From positions 124,001 through 188,000 of the forward strand of contig PDRW01000033.1 in assembly GCA_002746935.1 (NCBI GenBank): a stretch of DNA of 64,000 nucleotides, in the 5' to 3' direction. The position numbers and the translations under genes were made by a program. The stretch is from Rhodobacterales bacterium (GTDB lineage: Bacteria; Pseudomonadota; Alphaproteobacteria; Rhodobacterales; Rhodobacteraceae). The notes under the pieces are model-generated. The model made no database searches. It had not been told where the DNA came from and saw nothing but the letters and a program-made list of their open reading frames with translations. How positions within the stretch are numbered: position 1 is the stretch's first letter; each line of letters opens with the position of its first letter. This document shows positions 42,093-51,088 of this stretch, in pieces.

Positions 42093-43565
42093 TCAGATCA
42101 CTGTCCGGCCCTCTGGCGGGGGCACGGGTGCCGCCGCGGGCCGCGCCCTGGCGGCTGCCGCGGCCCGGCCGGGCCGTGTCGCCGGCGCGCGGGCCCGGTT
42201 TTCGGCGGCGCCGAGCAGGGCGCCGGCGATCACCCAGACATAGGGCACGATCGCGGCATTGAGCAGCAGGTCGAACAGGGTGATGCCCATGATCAGCGCC
42301 AGCGTGCCGGTATGGGTCAGGGTGTCGGCCTCGGTGTGGCGGTTGCGGCGCAGCCACATCAGCACCACCGGGGTGGCGATCAGACCGAATTCACCAATGA
42401 ACCCGACGATCCCGTAGGTGCCGAAAAGGTAGATCCAGCGCCCGTCGGCGATCACGTCCTGGCTGGCGTCCCATTCGTTGAACACCAGATTGCGCCCCCA
42501 GCCGCCCCAGCCGAACAGCGGCCGCTCGGTGGCTTTGGCCAACAGCACCTCTTCGTTTTCGAAACGGAAGTCCAGCGACTGGGCGCGTTCCTCGCTGAAC
42601 CGGGCGATGAAGCCGACGATGTCGTCGACCGGGACCGCCCCGGCATTGCGCATCACCGGATAGACCAGGGCAAAGGCAACGAAGATCATCGCAATCCGCA
42701 TCCGCCCCTTTTCGGAGAGCAGGAAGACCAGGGGTGTCAGCGCCAGGACATAGCCGGTCGAAGCCATGTTCTTGCTGGCCGCGATCACCAGGATCAGCCA
42801 GATCAGCGCGAGCATGTACTTGCCGCGCCCCGCCAGCGGTTGCGCCCTTGTGAGGCTCGCGGTGGCGAGGGCGGAGGTCACGAAGAAGAAGGCGAGCCAC
42901 AGGGCGTGCGGCAGAAAGACGATCGGCCGGAAGGTGCTGCCGCGGATCATCTGGATGAAATCGTGCTGGAAGAAGCCGTAGACCCAGATGTTGAGCTTGG
43001 GGCTGAACCGGATCTCGAAGATTGCCGGGAGGGTATAGAGCAGCCCGGCGATCATCAGCCCGCGCAGAAGCTCCCGCCGTCCGGCCTCGCGGGCCAGCAG
43101 CGTGCGGGCGATGAGCAGGGGCAGCACGTGGATCATGACCAGCGCGGTGGAGGCCGCAAAGGCGTCCCATGGGGCCAGACCGGGGATCACCAGCGTGGAA
43201 CCGCCCATCAGACCGGTGTCCATCTGCGGTGCGTCGATGACGATGGCGTCGGGGTTGGTCAGGGTTGTCGGGATGGTGACAAGGACGAAGACCAGAAGCA
43301 GAAGCGTGGCGAGCAGGGAACGCGGCAACAGGCGCACCTTTGTTCTGCCGACCGTGATGGTCAGGAAAAAGGCGCTGAGGTTGGTGATCGCCAGCTTGTC
43401 GAATTCGGGCAGCAACGGCGGGTCGATGGATGTGACCGGCGGCAGCAGCAGATAGCCGCCGAGGATGGTCCAGACAAAGGCCCGCTCGACCGGCATGCGC
43501 AGATACATCACCCAGGCCACGAAGGGCCAGGCGAGCAGCATCATGTAAGCAACCGAATTACCCAT
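42093..43565 (-). CDS. O-antigen ligase / polymerase-like membrane protein (Wzy-like)
   Basis: 490 residues from the ATG at 43565, with ten or more hydrophobic segments and a long periplasmic loop (about 330-400, with FEERAQSLDFR-like sequence and a GWGGWGRN motif) typical of O-antigen ligases and Wzy polymerases. It would polymerise or attach polysaccharide at the periplasmic face. A Pro/Ala/Arg-rich cytoplasmic tail ends the protein. It diverges from the flippase gene. Confidence 0.78.
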   Translation of the reverse strand: MGNSVAYMMLLAWPFVAWVMYLRMPVERAFVWTILGGYLLLPPVTSIDPPLLPEFDKLAITNLSAFFLTITVGRTKVRLLPRSLLATLLLLVFVLVTIPTTLTNPDAIVIDAPQMDTGLMGGSTLVIPGLAPWDAFAASTALVMIHVLPLLIARTLLAREAGRRELLRGLMIAGLLYTLPAIFEIRFSPKLNIWVYGFFQHDFIQMIRGSTFRPIVFLPHALWLAFFFVTSALATASLTRAQPLAGRGKYMLALIWLILVIAASKNMASTGYVLALTPLVFLLSEKGRMRIAMIFVAFALVYPVMRNAGAVPVDDIVGFIARFSEERAQSLDFRFENEEVLLAKATERPLFGWGGWGRNLVFNEWDASQDVIADGRWIYLFGTYGIVGFIGEFGLIATPVVLMWLRRNRHTEADTLTHTGTLALIMGITLFDLLLNAAIVPYVWVIAGALLGAAENRARAPATRPGRAAAAARARPAAAPVPPPEGRTVI

Positions 43566-43680
43566 CGTGCTGTCGGTTCTCCCGGGTTGGCCGCGGGCGC
43601 GGTGCCGCGCGGGTTGGGTCCGGCACGGGTTTGCCGGTGGTTGAGTCACATTTGCGGGCCCCGGACCTCAATCCACGGCG

Positions 43681-43769
43681 ATGCCCCCGGGATGCCTCCC
43701 GTATGCCCCCGGGATGCCTCCACGGACATCGGCGGGCACGGACGTCGGCGGGCACGGACGTCGGCGGGT
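43681..43769. repeat. 22-bp x2 and 16-bp x3 tandem repeats
   Basis: ATGCCCCCGGGATGCCTCC with its 3-bp end is repeated at 43681-43702 and 43703-43724; ACGGACGTCGGCGGGC-type units run 43722-43737, 43738-43753 and 43754-43769. Confidence 0.88.
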
Positions 43770-43848
43770 GGCCCGGCAGGGTGCCCCGCGGGCACCTGCT
43801 GATTCCGCTCCTATAGGCGATTTCGCTTCTCAGGAGAAACAAATCCGG

Positions 43849-43864
43849 AGCTTGTGGACAAGCT
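43849..43864. promoter_or_regulatory. Palindrome AGCTTGT-GG-ACAAGCT
   Basis: A perfect 16-bp palindrome about 170 bp before the flippase start. A near copy (18/19 over the surrounding 19 bases) lies at 24891 between osmC and the CBS gene. Confidence 0.45.
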
Positions 43865-44034
43865 TGATCCGATAAGGTTGCTTGCGTACAATCCGACTCT
43901 GATTTAGCAACATTCTGAGCGGTGCCAAGCCGGAGACAATCCGTTTCGGGTCCGGTCGTTGACCGTCAACGCGATAGTTCGCAAAACGTCAGACACGGGC
44001 GCATCGGCTGTTGGCGTCTCAGGGGAGTTCTTCA

Positions 44035-45423
44035 GTGCAGCGGGTGGCTCGGGTCAACAACGCGGTCAAGGTGTTTTCGGGCGACGGGCTCATGGCCCGG
44101 GTGGTGCGCAGTTCGGCTTTCGTGATGTTCGGCTACGGCGCGAACCAGGTGCTGCGGCTGGCCTCCAACCTGATCCTGACCCGGCTGCTGTTTCCGGAAG
44201 CCTTCGGCCTGATGGCGCTGGTGACGATGGTGGAAATCGGCCTGAAGCTGTTTACCGACCTCGGCATCGGCCCCTCGATCGCGCAGTCGAAACGCGGCGA
44301 CGATCCGGCCTTTCTCGACACCGCCTATACCATCAAGGTGATCCGCGGTTTCCTTCTGTGGATCGCCACCTGCCTGATCGCCTATCCGGCCTCGGTGTTC
44401 TACGATGCGCCGGAACTCGTCTATCTGTTGCCGGTCGCGACCTTCTCGATGGTGATTTCGGGGTTCACCACGGTGCGGGTCGAGACCGCTTACCGGCATC
44501 TGCAACTTGGCAAGGTCACGGCGATCGAGGTCGTCTCCTACACGGTTTCGATCGTGGTCATGGTGGCTCTGGCCTGGGAGATGGGAACGGTGTTGTCGCT
44601 GGCGCTGGGCGGGCCGGTGAAGGCGGCGGTGCAGTGCCTGCTGGCGAAATACTATCTCGACGGCCACCGCAACCGGCTCTACTGGGACCGCTCTGCGGTG
44701 AACGAACTGCTGCACTTCGGCAAGTGGATTTTCGGCTCGACCCTGTTTTCGTTCTTCGCCAGCCAGGGCGACAAGATGGTCTTCGGCCGGTTTCTGTCGC
44801 TGCATGTGCTCGGGATCTACAACATCGGCTATTATCTTGGCAGTTTTCCCGCCATCCTGGGGCAGGAACTGGTGGGTCGGGTGATGATCCCGATCTACCG
44901 TGAGGTGCAGGAAAAAGGCACGCGCGAGACCAGCCGGAAGCTGCGGATGATGCGCTATCTGCTGACCGGCGGGCTGATCGCGCTGATGGGCACGCTGTCG
45001 GTCGTCGGCCCGGCTCTCGTCGAATTCCTCTATGATGACCGCTACATCCATGCCGGCGGGATGCTGGTGCTGATCGCGCTGGCGATGATGCCGGCGGCCA
45101 TCGGCGTCTCCTATGACCGCGCGGCGCTGGCGGCGGGCGATTCGCGGCATTTCTTCGTGGTCTCGGCGGTGCGCGGCACGACCAGCGTGCTGTTCCTTCT
45201 GATCGGCGTGTATCATTGGGGCATCACCGGTGCCATTGCAGGCATTGCCCTGTCGGGTATCGCGGTGCACCCGTTCCTCATCTGGCTGTCAATCAGGCAC
45301 AAGGTCTGGGATCCGGAACATGACGCGGTGTTTTTCCTGATCGCGGCGGCGCTCGCGGTCGGGTCGATCTGGCTGCATCAGGATGCCATCATGGCGATGT
45401 CGCTCGCTGCCGCGGAAGGCTGA
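44035..45423 (+). CDS. Oligosaccharide flippase (Wzx/MATE-like)
   Basis: 462 residues from a GTG at 44035 with AGGGGAG 7 bases upstream. About twelve transmembrane helices and the N-terminal motif FGYGANQVLRLASNLILTRLLFPEAFGLMALV identify a polysaccharide-type flippase of the MOP superfamily. It would move lipid-linked sugar units across the inner membrane to the Wzy-like protein encoded divergently. Confidence 0.85.
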   Translation: MQRVARVNNAVKVFSGDGLMARVVRSSAFVMFGYGANQVLRLASNLILTRLLFPEAFGLMALVTMVEIGLKLFTDLGIGPSIAQSKRGDDPAFLDTAYTIKVIRGFLLWIATCLIAYPASVFYDAPELVYLLPVATFSMVISGFTTVRVETAYRHLQLGKVTAIEVVSYTVSIVVMVALAWEMGTVLSLALGGPVKAAVQCLLAKYYLDGHRNRLYWDRSAVNELLHFGKWIFGSTLFSFFASQGDKMVFGRFLSLHVLGIYNIGYYLGSFPAILGQELVGRVMIPIYREVQEKGTRETSRKLRMMRYLLTGGLIALMGTLSVVGPALVEFLYDDRYIHAGGMLVLIALAMMPAAIGVSYDRAALAAGDSRHFFVVSAVRGTTSVLFLLIGVYHWGITGAIAGIALSGIAVHPFLIWLSIRHKVWDPEHDAVFFLIAAALAVGSIWLHQDAIMAMSLAAAEG

Positions 45424-45483
45424 GAGGGTTGTTTCCGCAAGAGCCAGGCACGGCCCCTGCCGGTGGCTGCCACGGCGTTTGCC

Positions 45484-45688
45484 CCTGAACCCTTGAACCT
45501 GAACCCTTGAACCGGGGGGAGGCCCGGGTGTGTCGCCTGCGGCGGGCGGATGTTTTGCCTGCGGCGGGCGGGGCGCCTCCTGACGGAGGCGGGGGCCAGA
45601 GGGGCAGATCCCCTCGGACAATATGACCGTCCTGATCGCCTGAGGCGGGTGGTCCGCGGGGCGCCTTCTGAGCGAGGCGGGGGCCAGG
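45484..45688. repeat. Cluster of short repeats after the flippase gene
   Basis: CCTGAACCCTTGAA is duplicated (45484-45511), GCCTGCGGCGGGCGG occurs at 45535 and 45557, and a 30-base unit starting GGGGCGCCT and ending GAGGCGGGGGCCAG occurs at 45570 and 45659 with few differences. The region 45424-45712 lies between convergent genes and has no gene. Confidence 0.75.
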
Positions 45689-45712
45689 TTGCTTGCGCGC
45701 CGTGCTCCGCGC

Positions 45713-47278
45713 TCAGTCCCGCTCGCCGGTGGCGCGTATCACACCCGGCCGGTCGAGCTTGCCGCTGGCGGTGCGCGGCATCGGCCCGGGCCAGGGGTGC
45801 AGACGCAGCGGCACCATGTAATGCGGCATCACCTTGCGGCAATGGGCCATCAGCGTGTCAACACCGGCGCCGTCCAGCAACGTCACCGCCGCCACCACCG
45901 CCTGGCCGCGCTCGTCGTCATCGACGCCGAAGGCCACCGCGTCGCCGACCATGCCGCTGGCGGCGAGCAGGTCTTCGACCTCGGTGGGGCTGAGCCGGAA
46001 GCCCAGGGTCTTGATCATGTCGTCCATCCGGCTGACGAACCACATGTCGCCATCCTCGTCGAGCCGCACCAGATCGCCCGACCAGACCACCGGCGCGCCG
46101 CCGGTGATGCTGGCCAGCGCCGGGCAGGGGCGGATCTTCTCGGCCGTGAGCTCCGGGCGCTCCCAATAGCCGAGCGACACCAGCGGCCCCGCATGCACCA
46201 GCTCGCCCTCTTCGCCCGGCCCGGCGATGCCGCCGTCGGCGCGGATCGCGAACACCCGCGAACAGGGGATCTCGCGGCCCATGGCACCCTTCTTGGCGGC
46301 GAATCTGGCCGGGTCGAGCCAGGTGGAGCGGAAGGCCTCGGTGAGGCCATACATCAGGAAGATCTCCACGCCGGGGAACACCTCCGGCATCAGATCGAGG
46401 ATGTTGGGCGGGATCTTGCCGCCGGTATTGGTCACCCGGCGCAGGGCGGGCAGCGGTGTGGGCACCTCGTCGAGATAGCGCACCACCATGTTCCACAGGG
46501 GCGGCACCCCGGCGATGCCGGTCACCGCATGGGTCTTTGCCATGCGGATCACCTCCGCCGGCATGGTCACCGGCTGATGCACCACGCTGCCGCCGGTCCA
46601 GAACATCGAGGTAAGCTGGTTGAGCCCGGCGTCGAAGGAATAGGGCAGGACCGAGAGCAGCCGATCGTCTTCGCCGAGTTTCAGATACGCGCTGACTGCG
46701 GCGGCGCCGATGCGGATGTTGGCGTGGCTCAGCATCACCCCCTTGGGACGGCCGGTGGAGCCGGAGGTGTAGATGATCATCGCCAGCGCACCGGGGTCCG
46801 GGCGGGCCTCGGGGGCCTGTGCCGCGGGGAGGTCGTCCCAATTGTCGGTGCCCTCCACCGGTTTGCCGCGCACCAGCACCGCAGCCACGCTTTCGGGCAG
46901 CGGCACGGCGGATTTGCCGGTGATCATGGCGCGGTCGAGGATCGCGGCCCTGGCGCGGCAGTCTCCGGCGACATAGGCGAGCTGGGCGCCGGTCCACTGG
47001 ACATTGACGTTGACGCAGACCGCGCCGAGCTTCCAGACCGCGAGCATCGCCGCCACTTCGCCGATCGACTTGCGCAGGCTGACAATCACCCGGTCGCCCT
47101 CGGCGACGCCCCGGGCGTGCAGCCAGGCGGCGAGCCGGTCGGCCTCTTCGGCCAGGGCGCTGTAGGTGATTTCGGCGGCGGCGTCGATCAGCGCCACCTT
47201 GCCGGCGCGCGCCGGGAGATTGTCGGCGAACAACCGGTACATCGTGCCGCGTGTGCCCGGAATTTCGGAAATGGTCAT
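45713..47278 (-). CDS. AMP-forming acyl-CoA ligase / synthetase
   Basis: 521 residues from the ATG at 47278; the frame is open to 47752 but similarity starts here. Adenylation motifs are clear: MIIYTSGSTGRPKGVMLSH (P-loop), MYGLTEAFRSTW, the hinge WSGDLVRLDEDGDMWFVSR and the C-terminal Lys in PRTASGKLDRP. It activates a carboxylic acid for CoA or carrier-protein loading. It resembles ligases found with exosortase-type systems, where an ACP and a PLP decarboxylase also occur; here those two are 43 kb away at 1149-2635. Confidence 0.85.
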   Translation of the reverse strand: MTISEIPGTRGTMYRLFADNLPARAGKVALIDAAAEITYSALAEEADRLAAWLHARGVAEGDRVIVSLRKSIGEVAAMLAVWKLGAVCVNVNVQWTGAQLAYVAGDCRARAAILDRAMITGKSAVPLPESVAAVLVRGKPVEGTDNWDDLPAAQAPEARPDPGALAMIIYTSGSTGRPKGVMLSHANIRIGAAAVSAYLKLGEDDRLLSVLPYSFDAGLNQLTSMFWTGGSVVHQPVTMPAEVIRMAKTHAVTGIAGVPPLWNMVVRYLDEVPTPLPALRRVTNTGGKIPPNILDLMPEVFPGVEIFLMYGLTEAFRSTWLDPARFAAKKGAMGREIPCSRVFAIRADGGIAGPGEEGELVHAGPLVSLGYWERPELTAEKIRPCPALASITGGAPVVWSGDLVRLDEDGDMWFVSRMDDMIKTLGFRLSPTEVEDLLAASGMVGDAVAFGVDDDERGQAVVAAVTLLDGAGVDTLMAHCRKVMPHYMVPLRLHPWPGPMPRTASGKLDRPGVIRATGERD

Positions 47279-47696
47279 GCTGCTTCCCCGCTTTGCCGCC
47301 GTTGCGGCCTCCGCGCCCGTTTGCCGGGCAAAGATGGCAAACGCAAGGAAAGCGGTGGCAGATTTGGCGGCGTGTCGCCGCAGGGGTGGCGGGCGGGCGC
47401 GGAGAGACGGCGGACAGGGCGCCGCGCCCCCGGGCGCGCGCCCCGCTGTCGAACCTGTGCGATACTGGCGTTGCGGGGGGAGCCCGTCCCTTCCCCCTGG
47501 GGCAGAGCCACCCGGTTGCCGCCGGGCGCGGTTCCGCCCGCCACGCGGTGGGGTGCGGTGGGGCGCGCGGGGCGGCTTCCGGCGGTCTGATTCGCGCGGT
47601 CTTGTCACCGGATCGGCACAGGTTTCGCAGGGCCGGCGCGATTGCGGCGTTTTTATGAACACCAGGTCTTTCCGAAACAAGAAAACACTTGTTCGA

Positions 47697-47729
47697 TTCC
47701 GGCGGAAATCCGTTTGGTATCCGGCGGAA
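47697..47729. promoter_or_regulatory. Two near-palindromes 22 bp apart in the AT-rich block
   Basis: TTCCG-G-CGGAA (47697-47707) and ATCCG-G-CGGAA (47719-47729) have centres 22 bp apart, two turns of the helix, as expected for paired operator sites. Which gene they would serve is uncertain; the ligase (-) and RTX-Hint gene (+) both start from this region. Confidence 0.4.
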
Positions 47730-48254
47730 TCATGTTTACAGCTCGTGAGCAATGGATGCTGATATTATCCAAGTATATCGCATTATCCCGGCCTTGCCGG
47801 GGTATTGTCGCGTTCAAAAAAACAATTTTACCGGGTTCACGCGGATATTGTTGCCGAATTGGAAACAATATTCAAAACCGGGACATCCGGGAAACCGCCA
47901 GGGTTATTGAAATATCAACTATTTCCGCCACGATCGCGCCGCTTTTCGGCCAAAATTCCTTTTTCTGAAAGGCCTCCGGTAGTAATTTGTAGGTGCCCGA
48001 CTGGGGGCGGTGTCAAAAGGCCACGGGGGCGGCTGCACACAGCAACGATAATCCGTGGGCTGAGAGGTGTGAATCGATCGCAGGTGGTAGGCGTATGTGC
48101 TGCCACGGCTGGCTGGGGGGCTCGCCGGGGCAGAAGCCACCAGGTCCGGTTTTCGGACCACTCTCTGCCCACGGGTCATGGTTGCTGGTGCGGGGCCTTC
48201 GTGGCCGGGCATCGCGTCCCGGCTGTGGCACATGGTTGAGCAAGGGAAAAGAAG

Positions 48255-48497
48255 ATGCGCCAGCAAGACGTCGACCGGATCTGTGACACAACGCTCCGGG
48301 GCGGCTTCGGAGTTGCCGTGCTTTTCCCCGCGGAAATCCATGTGATCGCCTGCCCTTCGGCCCAAGACGGGGGTTCCATGACGGGGGCCATGACGGGGGC
48401 CATGACGGGGGCCATGACGGGGGCGCTGCCAACATCCGCAACGGGGCCATCTGGACAATTGCCCGTTCCGGTATCGAGCAAGGGATGCTGTAGATGA
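48255..48497 (+). CDS. Possible 80-residue leader ORF of the RTX-Hint gene
   Basis: The ATG at 48255 follows AAGGGAAAAGAAG, and the stop TGA overlaps the ATG of the RTX-Hint gene (ATGA), the coupling used by many true gene pairs here. The product has no known domain, contains MTGAMTGAMTGAMTGA coded by four 12-bp repeats, and has weaker codon bias than neighbours. It may be a regulatory leader or a chance frame. Confidence 0.3.
   Translation: MRQQDVDRICDTTLRGGFGVAVLFPAEIHVIACPSAQDGGSMTGAMTGAMTGAMTGALPTSATGPSGQLPVPVSSKGCCR
48376..48423. repeat. Four exact 12-bp tandem repeats
   Basis: CCATGACGGGGG is repeated four times without change, 70 bp before the RTX-Hint start. Confidence 0.95.
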
Positions 48498-50773
48498 CCT
48501 TCAACGCGAACGGGACCGGCCCCGGCTGGCAGCCGGCGGGCGATTATCTGCTGGATTGGGATCTCACCGGCGCCGACGGTACGGCGCGGCTCGGCTCGGC
48601 CAGTGGCGGGGCGGCGGTGGGGGTGCGTGTCTCCACCCCGGCGAACCAGGATTGCGATGCCTTCACGCTGAGCAATGGCCAGCTTTTCTCCAGCGATGTG
48701 AGCCGTCCGACGATCAGCGAAATCACCTTCGACCAGCCGGTTGCGGAGGTGAACTTTCAGCTTCATGACGTCGACCAGGGCGGCAGCTGGGACGATCAGG
48801 TGACGGTGCGGGGCTACGATCCCGACGGCAACCTCGTGGAGGTGGATTTCACGCCGCTCGCCGGGAGCCAGGAGGTGAGCGGCAACCAGATCGAGGGCGA
48901 GGCGCCGCTTTTGGGCGAGGGCATCGCGGTTTCGGTCGCGGGTCCGGTCACGAAGCTGGTGATCGTGCATGACAATGGCGCCGACGCGGCGGAATCGGGC
49001 TATATCCGGGTTTCCGGCCTCGGTTTCAACGCCGCTCCCGCGGCGGCGGGCGACGGCCTTGTCGAGGGCACCGGAGCGGCCGATCTGATCGACACCGGCT
49101 ATGAGGGCGACCCGGAGGGCGACCGGGTGGACGCGGGCGATGCGCTGCTGCCGGGCGAGACCGGCGACGACGACATCATCTTCGCCTATGGCGGTGACGA
49201 TACCGTGTTTGCCGGCGAGGGCGACGACGAGGTTTTCGCGGGCTCCGGCAACGACAGGCTGTTCGGCGAGGCAGGCGATGACGGGATCCACGGCGAGGGC
49301 GGGGATGATGTCATCTTCGGCGGCGACGGGTCCGACACCGTTCATGGCGGCGCGGGCAATGACGTGATCGACACCTCCGGCACCGCGCCGGCCTCGGATT
49401 ATGGGGCCGATCTGCCCGGCGCGCTCTACGACATCGTGCAGGATCCCGACAGGTTCAACGACATGGACTTCGTCGATGGCGGCGCGGGCGATGACGTGAT
49501 CTGGACCGGCGACGATGCCGACATCGTCCTTGGCGGGGCCGGCAACGACCGGATCGACGGCGGGCTCGATGATGACCGGATCGACGGCGGTACAGGCAAC
49601 GACACGATCATCGGCGGCCACGGTGCCGACGAGATCCTGGGCGGCGCCGGCAACGACACGATCTGGGGTGGTCTCGGACCCGGCACCGACAACCTCAATA
49701 TCGAGGATGAGGACGATCCGGTCTGGGGAATCGACGATCCGCGCCCCGACAACGGCATGGATGTGATCCACGGCGGCGCCGGCAATGACACGATCTTCGG
49801 TCAGGACGATGACGACGTGCTCTACGGCGAGGCCGGCAACGATCTGCTCGACGGCGGCATCGACGACGACGCGCTTTTCGGCGGCGAGGGCGACGACATC
49901 CTCACCGGCGGCACCGGCGATGACTATCTGGACGGCGGCGCGGGCCATGATGTGGTCTTCGGCGGCGACGACCGCGACTGGATCTCGGGCGTCAATGCCG
50001 GCGACGTGGTGGACGGCAACGAGGGCGGCGACGACTGGGACACGCTCGACCTCACCGGATCGGCCAGCCCCGGCGGCACGCTGCACGTCACCTACACCAC
50101 CTCCGACCAGGAAAACGGCTTCGTCAGCTATTTCGATGCCGATGGCAACGATCTCGGCACGCTGGACTTCTACAATATCGAGAAGGTCGTGCCCTGTTTC
50201 ACCCCGGGCACGCTGATCGCGACGCCGAAGGGCGAAGTGCCGGTCGAGACGCTGAAGCCCGGTGACCGGGTGATCACCCGCGACAACGGTATCCAGCAGA
50301 TCCGCTGGGTGGGCGCCAGACGGCTCAGCTTTTCCGAGATTGCCCGGGCCCGGCATCTCGCGCCGGTCCATATCTGCGCCGGGGCGCTTGGCAACGGTTT
50401 GCCGGAACGCGACATGATGCTTTCGCCCAACCATCGCGTGCTGGTGGCCAATGACCGCACCTCGCTCTATTTCGATGAACGCGAAGTGCTGGCGGCGGCG
50501 AAGCATCTGGTGGATTCCAGGACGATCCGCATCGTCCAGCCGATGGCGGTCAGCTATATCCATTTCATGTGCGACAACCATGAGGTGGTGCTGTCCAACG
50601 GCGCCTGGAGCGAGAGCTTCCAGCCGGGCGATCAGTCGCTCCGGGGAGTGGGCAATGCCCAGCGGCAGGAGCTGTTCGAACTGTTCCCGGAGCTTCAGAG
50701 CGAAGACGGGCTTGAGGATTTCACCGCCGCCCGGCGGATCCTCAAGAAGCACGAGGCGCAGATGTTGCGATGA
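48494..50773 (+). CDS. RTX calcium-binding repeat protein with C-terminal Hint domain
   Basis: 759 residues. An N-terminal beta domain (1-180) is followed by a long run of RTX nonapeptides (about 185-520; for example GGAGNDRIDGG, GGTGNDTIIGG, GEAGNDLLDGG), which bind calcium outside the cell. The C-terminus (from Cys568) is a Hedgehog/intein-type Hint_2 domain: CFTPGTLIATPKG at the splice-like site, MMLSPNHRVLV as the His motif, and the ending FMCDNHEVVLSNGAWSESF. No signal peptide is seen, which fits type I secretion. Hint domains can cut or transfer the upstream part, so the RTX portion may be released or attached to something. AGGGA precedes the ATG. Confidence 0.87.
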   Translation: MTFNANGTGPGWQPAGDYLLDWDLTGADGTARLGSASGGAAVGVRVSTPANQDCDAFTLSNGQLFSSDVSRPTISEITFDQPVAEVNFQLHDVDQGGSWDDQVTVRGYDPDGNLVEVDFTPLAGSQEVSGNQIEGEAPLLGEGIAVSVAGPVTKLVIVHDNGADAAESGYIRVSGLGFNAAPAAAGDGLVEGTGAADLIDTGYEGDPEGDRVDAGDALLPGETGDDDIIFAYGGDDTVFAGEGDDEVFAGSGNDRLFGEAGDDGIHGEGGDDVIFGGDGSDTVHGGAGNDVIDTSGTAPASDYGADLPGALYDIVQDPDRFNDMDFVDGGAGDDVIWTGDDADIVLGGAGNDRIDGGLDDDRIDGGTGNDTIIGGHGADEILGGAGNDTIWGGLGPGTDNLNIEDEDDPVWGIDDPRPDNGMDVIHGGAGNDTIFGQDDDDVLYGEAGNDLLDGGIDDDALFGGEGDDILTGGTGDDYLDGGAGHDVVFGGDDRDWISGVNAGDVVDGNEGGDDWDTLDLTGSASPGGTLHVTYTTSDQENGFVSYFDADGNDLGTLDFYNIEKVVPCFTPGTLIATPKGEVPVETLKPGDRVITRDNGIQQIRWVGARRLSFSEIARARHLAPVHICAGALGNGLPERDMMLSPNHRVLVANDRTSLYFDEREVLAAAKHLVDSRTIRIVQPMAVSYIHFMCDNHEVVLSNGAWSESFQPGDQSLRGVGNAQRQELFELFPELQSEDGLEDFTAARRILKKHEAQMLR

Positions 50774-51088
50774 AGGATGCAGCCCGCCCGGGGAGCGCCA
50801 GAGCGGCCCGGGCGACCCGGGATCCGGAACAGGGGGGGCAGACCCGGCCGGAGCGCGATTCGCGCCAGGCATGACGACAGGTCCAGAGTCGAAAGGGTCT
50901 TTCCGGATCTGAAGACAATCCCGCGGGCGCCCGCGGGATTGTTTTCGTTTGTAGCACAACATGCGGGAAAGAGCTGAAAAAACTTTGCCATTTCCGCGCC
51001 TTGGCGGAATGGCGCGGTTTGTGTCACGCCGCTTTTGCCCTATGCTCCCATGGTGTTTGCTTTTCGGATTTTCCCTTGGGGGGCAGGC
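50774..51088. other. Intergenic region between the first two Hint genes
   Basis: 315 bp with a strong terminator (50916-50950) in the middle and no gene. The promoter of the second Hint gene should lie between the terminator and 51088. Confidence 0.6.
50916..50950 (+). terminator. Rho-independent terminator after the RTX-Hint gene
   Basis: A perfect 26-base palindrome (CAATCCCGCGGGC at 50916-50928 with GCCCGCGGGATTG at 50929-50941) is followed by TTTTCGTTT. It lies 143 bp after the stop codon. Confidence 0.85.

Larger units (their letters stand above)
43566..44034. other. Divergent regulatory region of the polysaccharide genes
   Basis: 469 bp without a gene. It contains a 22-bp unit repeated twice (43681-43724), a 16-bp unit repeated three times (43722-43769), the palindrome at 43849-43864, and AT-richer sequence from about 43800 that should hold promoters for both directions. 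Confidence 0.6.
47279..48493. other. 1.2-kb regulatory region upstream of the RTX-Hint gene
   Basis: GC-rich noncoding sequence (47279-47640) gives way to an AT-rich block (about 47640-47990) with many A/T runs, then to the 12-bp repeats before the RTX-Hint gene. Short open frames in the AT-rich block have ordinary third-position bias and no recognisable product. A hairpin CCCGGC-CTT-GCCGGG is at 47787-47801. Confidence 0.6.

Noticed and set aside
47642-47968. Possible small genes on both strands in the AT-rich block
   Set aside because: No Shine-Dalgarno, no domain, and codon use unlike the neighbours; regulatory DNA explains it better.
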